From: Lingula anatina
Taxonomy: Eukaryota > Brachiopoda > Lingulata > Lingulida > Lingulidae
Reading direction: 5' to 3'
NCBI RefSeq assembly: GCF_001039355.2
Contig: NW_019774736.1
Location: 1,032,542 to 1,096,541, forward strand
DNA: 64,000 bases
Shown here piece by piece: positions 1 to 10,434 of this stretch. The notes under the pieces are model-generated. The model had not been told where the DNA came from. It worked only from the letters and a program-made list of their open reading frames with translations, and ran no database searches. The position numbers and the translations under genes are program-made. The first letter of the stretch is position 1; each line of letters starts with the position of its first letter.

Positions 1-2310
1 CAGGAAATGCATACACCTGTTTACTCAGTGAAGGTCAGGTACAATATTAAATTATCTTTAATATATATATTTACAGCATACCACTGATTTTGGAACTCGG
101 TGGTATATAAGTACTTTAAAGTTGTCAAGGACACCAGATGAATATAATGCAATAGTCTTCCAATCCTGTCAGCATACTCACTGGAGTTTTGATGTAAGTG
201 TGAGTATCAGGGAAAGGTGGAAGGTAGTCTGGGATGTGACTCAGGTGGTCCTTTTTACTCCCCACCTGTAGAGATCTAGGGGTGTTACTGGCTGGAGTGT
301 GGCTGGCTGAAAAGTTAAAGGAGGATCGATGGTGCACTTTAAATTTTGTATTCAACATTGAATTTTAGGAAGAGATTGCTTTGAATAAAAAAAGAGCCGC
401 AACTGTGTTTCAACTAGAAACTTTGTTTTTCAAAGTGTCAGGGTATAAGTAACTATCTAAGAAAATGTCTTAGATAAACATACTTATGTGTAGCATCATC
501 AGATCACTCAATGGTTTATATAAACAAGTAATGATCACAATAAGGAAACAATGCTATATTTACTCTTTAACATTTCAGTTACATCCATTCAAAGATCATC
601 TAAAATACTGTCAAGTCAATATTGTTAGAATGAAAAAAAGACGACCTTTCTTTCAATTAAACTGCAAAGTGCATAGAAATGCAGGATTATGGCACACAAA
701 GTGCAATACTCACGTGGTAGAAGTACTGTTGCATTCGGTCTTTTGGCATAGGCTTTTATGGACTCAACATTTAAGCCTGGAAATAACAACACTGAGCGTA
801 TAAAACTGAAATGAATAAAATTCTAAATGCTGTATATGTTGCTTTTTTTTTCTTTAGTACTTTACAAAAGCAATGTTCAAAAAACAACTCACAGATGTTT
901 ATTTAAGAAAGTGGCATACGTAACATGTCAAATATTTTATAGTGGAGCACTTGCATTACTGGATTTTTTCAGTTTCATTTTATATTAAAATCATCTTACC
1001 AAGATCCACCATAGACATGACACAGTCTGCCACCATGACATCAGTTCTTCCTGAGAGCTCTGCATATGACCGAGATGTACGTGCTAACTCACTCAACACT
1101 GGAAAGAAAGACATGCCCATTGCTATTGGTTGAAATATTGCCATGTTACTGAACTGTGAACACTTGATTTTTGTATTGCCATGTAAAAATAGAATTGGGG
1201 AAGAGTCAGAGTCGGAGTGTCCGTCACTTTGATTATCTGATGTGTCATTGTAAAACATTATTGGGTTCGCACCTGGCCCCTGTTTCACAAAGAATCTTAA
1301 ATCCGTAGTCGACTAGCTCGAGCTGGGTGGCCTAGCTAGGTCGACTTAGCTGAAGTCGACTAGGAGTGTTTCACAAAGAATCTAATGTCTGAGCTTGGCG
1401 TGCTTACCGTAGTCGACGCACACGAGAAACTCTTCAAGAAAAGGAGGTGTAAAATTGCAAAAGTTTCACAAGACATGACGTTTCATGGCCTCTTTCGGCT
1501 GAGAACGATCGTTTATCAACAATAAAAGTCAGCCAAAACACAAACAAAGTTTGTTTTTGAACTTTATTGATTAGTTTAACTTCAATACAACTTCAAAGTA
1601 ACAGTTAAACATTAGCTTGTCGTGGAACACTACTGAGGGACGTCTAGCGGTCAAAAACATAAACAAATACGCGATCGGCTGGGTAAAGTGGAATTTTATT
1701 TTTTATTTTAATATTCCATAAATGTCAGTGCTATTCAAGGATATTCTAACACAATATCTTGAAGGAGGTATGTTCTTTCCAAATTTTTGTTGTTTATGCT
1801 CTCATTTACCGAGTTTTAGTTGAGCTTGCCGACTTAAGTCTCCTCCCGAGGAGGCTTGACATCGTCGACTTACAGCTAAGAAAAAATCAGGGAAACCGAC
1901 TTAAGTTTTTTTGTGAAACGGGGGCCTGCAGAATGTTCAGTGGTCACTTCACTGCACTCACTACTAATACTGCTACTTAGTCATTTATCTAATCTTGACT
2001 CGAGCCAAGGCTCCCACTTGTGCCAAGAACCGCTGTACAGAGGCTTCTTGTGCCCTAGTCCAACCTACAAGGCTTGTGGTACTGGTAAGTTAGTAGTGGT
2101 AGGAATGCTACATTAACTACAAAGCCGAAGGCACGACCCAGTATATAGTCTTAATTGTCAAAACTTACGACTCTGTAACATTTCAGTTAATGTCTCAATG
2201 GCAATATCTTCTGCCTCGCCATATCCAACTTCGTTGCATATGGCTGCAACCGCTACTTTCAATGATTTTCTGTAGGGATTTGTACTGACATTGGAATCGG
2301 CTTCTGCCAT
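1..2310 (-). CDS. TAF8: TAF8, TFIID subunit 8 (5' part; 3' end beyond window)
   Basis: Four coding exons join in frame on the minus strand: 2169-2310, 1000-1098, 714-776 and 182-306, giving 143 codons so far. The ATG is at 2310. Residues about 15-80 form the histone fold, with ICNEVGYGEAEDIAIETLTE in exon 1 and the SRSYAELSGRTD segment in exon 2, followed by AYAKRPN in exon 3. Exon 4 holds the TAF8 hallmark FPDTHTYIKTP just after HIPDYLPP. All junctions are GT-AG with phases 1, 1, 1 and then 0. In the family this histone fold pairs with TAF10 inside TFIID, the RNA polymerase II general factor. The exon after HTYIKTP was not found in the first 181 bases, so the rest of the protein lies off the left edge. 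The intron between exons 1 and 2 contains an inverted-repeat element at 1275-1926. Confidence 0.9.
1275..1926. mobile_element. Non-autonomous TIR element in TAF8 intron 1
   Basis: The left end reads GGCCCCTGTTTCACAAAGAA and the right end is its inverted complement with about 3 mismatches over 26 bp. A 3-bp CTG could be the target duplication but is ambiguous. The interior repeats the subterminal unit: GTTTCACAAAGAATCT recurs near 1367 and several GTCGAC-containing stretches occur at both ends. No coding potential is seen. Looks like a MITE or decayed DNA transposon. Confidence 0.65.
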
Positions 2311-3049
2311 GTTTTTCGAAATTACCACAATTGGCGACAGGCGGCAGCACTCATTAAGAGGCGCTGAGTCCCATTGCTGACGTGTCGAGATGTCTAAGTT
2401 CGAAATCCTCCTAAGTGCGTTAACAGCGTATTGAAATTAATCAGTAATGTATTAACCAAAATAAAGAGACAAAAGACCAATTACCATAAAGCACAATGCA
2501 CTATCATAATCGGGGAGAAATGAGCGACCATTCCCATTAAAAAAAAACGCATAAAAAGTGTTATTTTTTGATAGCAAGACTTGAAAGTGAATGTGTCTGG
2601 TTTTAGACTAAAAAAGAAGGTTAATATCCACAATTGCACGAGTTAAGGCCCATCTTAATATAAATGTGAGGTATTTAGGGGTGTTTGATAAAGAAGATAA
2701 CTTTGAACTGCACAATTAATTTGATTTATTGGTTTTCATTTTGTTTGAAACATTCATACGTTATTTTTGGTGTTTTAATTTTGAAGAAATCTAATGGTCA
2801 GTGACAACTATTGACATTTGAGGAATTATAGTTATTTCTTAATAAAAAGTACTCAAAAACGCTTTGACTTAGACTCTATACCGTTTGTTTATTCCTAGAA
2901 AACCACAAAAAATACAAGCGACTCTTTTATTAATGTACACAATTAAGGATTTGATTTTTTACAGCTCAGCAATAAGTAATAAATGTCGAATACTGTTCTT
3001 ATGATTCAAGGATATTTATAAATAAAGGCTTAAAATACATTTTTTTTTT
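2311..3049. other. Intergenic: TAF8 upstream / 3' flank of the 3050-5171 gene
   Basis: This holds the presumed TAF8 promoter on its left side and the 3' flank of the next minus-strand gene on its right. A poly(T) run at about 3041-3052 immediately follows the stop codon of that gene, so on the minus strand the TAA runs into poly(A). An AATAAA-type signal for that gene can be read on the minus strand near 2925-2932. I see no further gene. Confidence 0.5.
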
Positions 3050-5171
3050 TTAGTCTAGCGCGGTTTCAGTGTTAACATCTGTTTCCAGTCTCAGATTGGA
3101 ACCAAGGCAGACCGCCGAGAAATGTCGCTGGAAAGATCCAAACACCTGACTATTATTCATGCCCAAATAAAGATTGTCTCTATTAATCAGTGGCATGGGT
3201 ACGTCTGGCACGCTGATGGCGCTTAAATCAGAGGCGAGAGCGCTGTCCGCTGAGCAAGATGACAAGTGGCGGATACGGTTGATGTAAGCAGGGACATCCA
3301 CCTCTGAGAAACATGACCGAAGAGGGATACGTGCCTTTCGTGTTCTCCTGCCTTGCCACACCAGTGAAGACCACCGCCGCCGTGGGAAGAACTTTGACAT
3401 CCTCACCGGCCAGCAGGGGATCTGAGTGACCAACACCATCTCAAGTATTCTACAGAAGAATAACAAAGCCGCTTTTGAAACAACGGAGAGTTGGGATGTT
3501 GCAGAGGCAACGGTCATTGAAGGAGACGAGACCCTTTCTTCAGACTTCGGTTTACTGTTAGGATATGGCCCATGCCAAATCACTGTATGGTCTGAAGAGG
3601 GGGATTGCCTATCCTTGGGTGGTGTCCTTGTTTCCTGCACTCCTGAGATGTGAGCAGCCAGGGAGATTTCCAGGTCGCGACGCCGTGTTTTGGGGCGAGC
3701 GATTTTTGCTGGTGCCTCAGGGACAGGCGGCTGTTCAGAGGGTTGATGAACTCCAGGCAGAGCTGGCGGTACGGGAGTGCTAATTAATGCGCCTAGAGAT
3801 ATTTGCGTGGTCACAAAAGGCGCCGGAGTTGAATATCTACTGATACTCGAGTAGGGAATGGTTGCTAAAAAGTCAATTAGCATAAGTGAATTTTATGTAA
3901 CTTTGTTAAGTTTTTATCTGAAAAAAGAATAAATCTTTATTTGCAGGCCTCAATAAAGAATAAAAAGTGTATGTAAATGAACTTACAGCCGAACTTATGG
4001 CACATTCGCAATTTTAAGGCTAATTCAAAACGTATTCAACTTGAAGAGCATATAGGCCCTATTTCAGATATTTCTCCTTATTTCGTTGAGTATACTCACT
4101 TAAATTCAGTTTCTTGTGCAATGATCTGACTGACTGCACTAGCAGAAAAGCAACAATGCCGCTTGTGATGCTGATATATAGCAGGCACGCAAATAAGGTA
4201 GTAGAGAGCTCTATGCTGCAGAGGGACATTACAGAGACCAATATGTCCCAGAGAAGAGGAGCAGCTGACTCTAGCACATCTGCTACCATTTTCAGGAACC
4301 ATGACAGAGAAACTGAAAGCAAGGACGTGAAGGTTAAGAGGGAAAAGGTACAAAAAGGCAGCTGAATATTTTTGCAAGCCATCTGTTTTCTTGCCATTAA
4401 ATTTAATTATTGTGTTATTTTTTGTATAATTATTATGTGAGATGAAACGTCTAACTTACAAAGAAATATTGGAAGTATGGGTGATGTCCGCTCTTGTGGA
4501 ATGCGATTGTAAGATTTAAGGAAAATCTTTATTATCACAATGGCACTGATCATCGCCATCTCTGTCGAGTAAAGATCCAAAGTAGGCCTAATGAAGTTTA
4601 CAAGTTTATCAACTCCCAGGTTAAGCATGCGCTGAACACTGGCCACTTTTCTCTCAAACCAACCCTTATGCACCACAAAGTTGTCTGCTGCGTATTCTTT
4701 TAAATACACTCCATATGCATATGGCGATGTCATTTTTGTAATGGTATTTACAGATTGGCTCCAGTCTTGATTATAGATATATGAAATTGAAATAAAAACT
4801 GATAAGTGGATTTGACAAGACTGAGGAATAAAATTATTGAAGATCTGTTATATTACTGATAAAAATTTTAGAACCAGCAATTAAATTTTAGATAAATAAA
4901 ATGTCAAAAACCATAGGTATATATATTTTGCTGGAGGGAACTCACAGTTAATGGTACAATCGCCGTTAGCAAATATACTAGGAGAGGTAAGTTCTGCTTC
5001 CTTACTGTTGTCTCCGCCGACGCGCTTTCTCATCCATTCTTTTTTCGGGACATCGTTTCTCTCACCGTAAGAGCTTGTGCATTGCTCACCGATGTCCTCT
5101 GCCAGATTGCAGACGTGATCCCGATAGGGACTGCAAAATGAAAAAATAAGAAGAAGAAACAAGTCGATCAT
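3050..5171 (-). CDS. Unrecognised secretory/membrane protein, four exons
   Basis: Four exons, all joined by phase-1 introns with good GT-AG sites, give one 519-aa frame: 4946-5171, 4460-4765, 4100-4312 and 3050-3864. The first exon begins MIDLFLLLIFSFC, a likely signal peptide, followed by a Cys-containing lumenal stretch of about 60 residues. Exon 2 ends in hydrophobic segment MAMISAIVIIKIFL. Exon 3 supplies two or three more membrane segments, the clearest around LFACLLYISITSGIVAFLLV. Exon 4 is a G+C-richer, Pro/Ser/Arg-rich tail of about 270 residues. I do not recognise the family. Topology (signal peptide, soluble region, clustered transmembrane segments, long tail) fits an ER or nuclear-envelope protein, but that is inference. 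The exon 3 to exon 4 join is the weakest part because the acceptor lies close to its possible branch point. Confidence 0.5.
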
Positions 5172-7059
5172 TATAATTAAATATTTCGCCGATTATAAGG
5201 CATTTGTTATTCTTTCAGTTGTCTTCGTCGAGTCTCCCTTAAACAACTACACCATTTCGTATCCTTACCCGTTGTCAATAAAGTTCTGTATCGTCACGAT
5301 AAATAAACATATCAATTTAAGATCCATTTTCAAACTGTTAAGCATGACACGATTCTTTATCTTTGGCCACAGCCATGATTTTTCATCATTGCTATGATAC
5401 GGATAGGCCTACCACGTTACCTATAAATGTACGTCACAAGAAAAGGCACGTCACTTTACGTCCTAAACGTATTGTCATATATGACGCTGTCGAAGGACCA
5501 TAAAATATCAACTTACATTAGGTCTGAAAATTAATTTAAATAGGACCATTTTTTTCAACTTTAGCTAAAAGAATGTAAAGAGATTAACACGATGGGGAAT
5601 GCTCCCCCCCCCCCCCCTGTACGTTATTAACCATAATTTAAAAAAACACTCCCACCCTTTCTTATTTACGTCATAAGTAATACGTCGCTTTACGTCATGA
5701 CGTTGCAAGTGGAGGAAATTAGTCTATGCTTGAAAAACGTGATAGAACTTGGCAAAATTGGGATATCAGCATGTCTTTTTTTTTTAAAGAATAGGAAAAT
5801 TAACGCTTAAAATTCACGCTTACTGGCCGATCACTTTATAAGAAAGTAAGCGAGGACAATTTTACTATAATATGGAGGGACAGGAATGGAAAATTACCTT
5901 TTTTTCGGTTATTGGGAGGGGGTGAGGAGGAAGCTAAGAGGTGGCACATGCCCTCCCCCTGGACACGCAACTGGTGATTTTTGCTTAGTCGACGAGGAAT
6001 TTTGCCCCTTTATTACAGTGAATTGTGTTTCGTTATTTACTTAAAATTCCCAATTTACACCTTTTAAACATCTTATGGACCATTTACAATGAATCTTGTC
6101 GACCTAACTCATACACACTCATTTCTGCTAGCTTGGAACACCTGCTCAAGAGAAAGAGATAATTGCTTTATGTGAACCCATTTACAAAGAATAAGAGCAC
6201 CACGGGGACTCTTGCAGAATTCATCAGAATTAAAGACTATCACACCGCCTCCTGACATTGAGTGGAGTGCAAAAAAGCTGGTGATTATATGAATTCATTG
6301 GAAACAAGAGGAGCTGTGTTACAGTAGTCTATTAATCTGATTGCATTCAGCAGGAGTCACTGTGGAGTCAGTGCAAATTAGCTAGGTTGACAAATTTCAT
6401 TGTGGACGGTCCATTACTGGTAAGAAAATGAATATTCACAATCTGCTGCATGGAGTTCTCTGTCCCCAAATTTATCTGTTGCTGGTATGGTTTTCAGAAA
6501 ACAATAAAAGATCATGTATCTCCAGTTGTGAAAAAAAATCTGCAGCCGGTAAAAAAAAAAATTAATACTGTGAACAACAACATGTTTTCCCTCTTTATTT
6601 ACTACTTTTTATATATATTCCATCTACAAAACAGATCTTCAACTTCATATCCTATGAGTGGCATAAAACAGCTGGCAATGTTAGTTCAAATATCATTATA
6701 TGTGCAAAAACAGTAGTTATATAAAACAATAATGAGCATAACTAATTTAAATAAAACCAGTAATTACATAAAGTCACTCTACCTCACATAAACACTATAA
6801 TAAAATATAGAACAAATAAATACCAGTACATGCTGCTTGTAATTGTACAAATAAAATGTGCATTAAAGCACATTATCAAAAGAAAATATTATGGAATATA
6901 AAAGCAGTATTCTAATACAATTTTAATATTCTTATTTCATAAAATAGAACATGTTGCAGTCAATGAAATATCAATGTTTTGTGCCATGTGTAAAGAATGA
7001 AGTGGTGCTTGAGTACATATTCAACCATATTCCGTCGATGAGATACCAGTACATATGTA
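5172..7059. other. Intergenic, no gene seen
   Basis: This is the upstream flank of the 3050-5171 gene and the 3' flank of DHDH. It holds a C homopolymer of about 14 bases near 5605, several TACGTCAC/ACGTCAT-type motifs between 5430 and 5710, and A+T-rich sequence. The open frame at 6450-6716 has low-complexity composition and no family resemblance. Nothing else is supported. Confidence 0.4.
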
Positions 7060-9463
7060 CTATTGTTCAACATCAAAGACCACACTAAGCTGTCTCAGGC
7101 ATTCGTCAGTTATGGCCAAAATGTCCAAAGAATCCTGGTGACTCATTAGAGAACTTTCCAGCTTACCTTAATAAATAAAAAAATATATTACATTGTATTG
7201 GCATATTCATATTATCTATAGAAAGATATCCAAGTAAACTGAACTTCCCATATTTTAATTTGTCATTTTCTTCATGTAATGCCAAAGTATAATATATGCA
7301 TACATAAGATGTCATTATTGCATCTAGGTTAGATTAAGTACTGGTAGTTATTCCCCAACAGTGATCATATCCACCATCAAGTGTCCTCAAATATTAAAAA
7401 AATATTGATATAGATGCTTACCACTGATGAGGCATTCCCTAACTGCCTGTGCCTGGTAGCAGAGACCCTCACTGTGAGTCAACTTAATTGGGTAATGACA
7501 TTTTGGTAATGGGAAGTCATATGACTTGTCTGGAGTGATAAGCCTGGTGGGACACCAGAAAGTTTCAGGAAGCTAATAGAAAAATCGATTATTATTTATC
7601 TTTATTGTTATATCAGGTAAAAAATATCCTTATGTACCAGCACATAAATATATAAACAATAAGAATTCAATCAATTTCAAGTTTTAAAAAATTTATATTT
7701 AATGGACCACAAAGACTTTTGGTAAAATTATACCATTTAGTATTTGAATGTTAGTGTTTTCCCAACAGGTTTATTAGTAAATGAAACCATTATATGTGAA
7801 TATTGCACAAGGGCACATTCCAAATTTTACATTTTTACCTCTAATCTTCCCTTTTTCCCATAAATGGCAGCTTTGTTGGGCAAGTTCACATTGCTGCTCA
7901 CCACAAGATGAGCCATAGCACCACTAGAGTAGAGTAAAGCAATGCTCATGGTCTTGTCAACACCTGCAATAATATGTAAAATATGTAGTTAAAATACAAG
8001 CGCATAGGAAGCTAATATTAAGTATTACAGAAAAAATTAAAAAATCTTAACCATGCAATTGTTCAGGAAAAAATGTTCATAGAAGGAGATGTTGGTGAAA
8101 TCTTCAGAATGTAATTCAATCGATAAAATTTACATACCATTTGGGTATAAATGACCCGAGGCAACTATTTTGCTTGGCTTCCCACCTAATACCATACAAG
8201 CCAGTTGGATGGGATAAATACCAATGTCAAGTAAGGTGCTGCCCCCTTGTGACTTTTGTGTGATTCTGTCTAATTCAGAAAGATCCATGCCAAAAGATGC
8301 CTCTACCAAGTGAACCTCTCCAATTGACCCATTCCTTAGTTCTTTCCTTATTTGCTCATATGTAGGGAAGAAACGGCTCCATAAAGCCTAAAATCAAAAT
8401 GTGAAGTTTGGTATCAACTGTGATTTACGCATGATGCATTCTTTTTGTTGTAACCATCTGGTTCTGAGAATGTAAAAAAAAAACAGGGTTTAGAGAAAGT
8501 ATTTCAGCTCAAGCTTTTAACACAAAATCAGTTTCATTTTGATATTAGAAAAATGAATATTACAAAAACAGCAAATTAAGTAGCTTATGTCACATGCTTA
8601 ATGCATTACCTCATATTCTTGTACACTGATAGTCTATGTAATTAATGTGCACCAACTCAACATTCAGATCATCTGATTTTTGAAAAATTATATATACAAC
8701 CTAGATAAATATGCACTGAACCAACACTTCAATATCATATACATGTACCTCCATAAAGAACAACTTCTTCTCACTTGCAACAGCTATGATTTCTTGTGCC
8801 TGCTTCAAATTCATGGTAAGAGGTTTTTCACATAATACTGGTTTGTTATGATGAAGGAATAACTTGCACAGGGAATGATGCTCCTTGTGAATTGCACCCA
8901 CATAAATAATATCTGTTGAAGTAAATTTAACAAGTATGATTTAATCATAATTTAATCATAATTTTTTGGAAAATAATATCCATTTTCTGTTTATATGTTC
9001 ATTAATTATAAAATAATCATGACTATGCCATAATCAATTTTAGGAGAAAAATAATAAATTAAACCCCTTGTTATTATTAACCTACCAACATTTGGATCTT
9101 TGGCTAGTTCCTCATATGACCCATAAGCCTTAGGAATACTGTATGACTCTGCGAACTTTTTTGCTCTTCCCACATCACGAGCAGCTACAGCTGTTATCTA
9201 AAACGAGTAATACAACTACATGCACATGTATGTCTGTTCTTTTTGCATTTTTTTTTCATAAAAAGAAATTGTTGAAGTGCAAGTATCAGAGACAGCTTTA
9301 CTAGTACAGTTTAACTTTGATAAAATAACATGCTTATAAGTTATATGTATTTAAAAACATGTTCCCTGTGTACCTTGTGTTCCTGGGAAGACAAAATAGT
9401 CAGTGAACTAGCAAATTCATGGCTGATGCTCCCACAACTACATATGCCCCACCTAGTAGCCAT
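7060..9463 (-). CDS. DHDH: DHDH-like dihydrodiol / D-xylose dehydrogenase
   Basis: Seven exons give 332 aa, almost the length of the mammalian enzyme: 9374-9463, 9086-9197, 8749-8912, 8138-8387, 7839-7963, 7422-7572 and 7060-7166. The start [17 protein letters not shown] is the Rossmann-fold opening of the GFO/IDH/MocA family. Further landmarks are [29 protein letters not shown], the catalytic-lysine motif CEKP (Lys97) and [15 protein letters not shown], whose Asp falls at residue 176, the position of the catalytic Asp in mammalian DHDH. The family oxidises trans-dihydrodiols and D-xylose with NADP+, probably in the cytosol. All junctions are GT-AG and phases match throughout; the first donor (gtacac) is weak. 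The gene is intact. It is transcribed away from the kinesin gene next door. Confidence 0.92.
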
Positions 9464-10434
9464 TTCCCTGCAAATAAACAAAAAGACCAACCATTCACAC
9501 GGAATGTGAATAAGGTGAGATTTCTCATTCCTGATCTCTGCAGTGTCCAATCTGAAAATTCTTTTAGTAAGTAAAAGATGAAACTGAAAGTGATCTGATC
9601 CCTAAGATACGGTGCTATTGAAGAGAAATAACGTGCGTTACCTTGCGATGTTTAGACTTGATTCGTGGTCAAATTAACGTGTTACTTAAGAAATAAGTAA
9701 ATCTGTTTAAGTCCTAAACTAGTTCCCTTCTTTTATAAGTGTTTTAACTAGGAAAATCCTGTTTCTCAAGAAAAGGGACCGGCTGCATGGTGACCTTGAC
9801 CTGGTTACGTTAAAAGAATCTGACCAATGGTAAACTAGTTCTCGAAACGCGTCCTGCATTTTCATCCAATCAAATGCCATAGAACAAACTTTGCACTTTC
9901 CTTAAATCTTGAAAATATTGAACTTCCAAAGTAGGTGTTGTAAATATTTTACAACTGAATATCACAGCCCTTATAGTATGGATGTGCAGGTAAGTTAATA
10001 TTAAATTGTAAACGCTGAAGTGCTTTGTGATTTTGAACGCAGTAAGGTTGCAGGAGTGATGACACCAATAAACTACGACGTGCATACATATACCAGGTAT
10101 ATTTTTGGCCTTCGGCTTATTTAATTCAAATTTGACTCTTACTAATTTTTTCAGTTAATTTTTATGATGAAATAATATAGTTTCATGCATTTACAGAGTC
10201 GTTAATCTGTTTTTCATGTTGTACAGAAATCAATTACATTATTGTGATATGCTAGAAATGATCGATTATTAATATGAGCCGAGGTGAGGGGGAAATGATG
10301 AGAAATGGATCGTAACAAACAAAACTTATAAATCCAAAAATCATATAGCAAGAACCATAAAACATTCAGCTTTGTTTGCTACATGATATAAACCCATTAC
10401 AACATTGTAGAATTTAAAAATAAAACGTCAAATT
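9464..10434. promoter_or_regulatory. Shared head-to-head promoter interval, DHDH / KIFC1
   Basis: The two start codons point away from each other across 971 bp, so both promoters must lie here or in unseen 5' UTR introns. Two same-strand CCAAT boxes (9824-9828 and 9866-9870) are 42 bp apart, an arrangement common upstream of mitotic genes bound by NF-Y. Assigning them to the kinesin is inference. I see no other gene. Confidence 0.4.

Noticed and set aside
1099-1288. N-terminal half of a minus-strand open frame overlapping TAF8 exon 2
   Set aside because: It is intron read-through upstream of the acceptor at 1099-1100; only 1000-1098 is exon.
3426-3783. Plus-strand open frames opposite the 3050-3864 exon
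   Set aside because: Antisense shadows of the higher-G+C exon with no recognisable content.
3050-5171. Assignment to BRI3BP/TMEM109 or KAR5/Brambleberry family
   Set aside because: Only general topology is shared; I could not align any diagnostic motif, so I left it unnamed.
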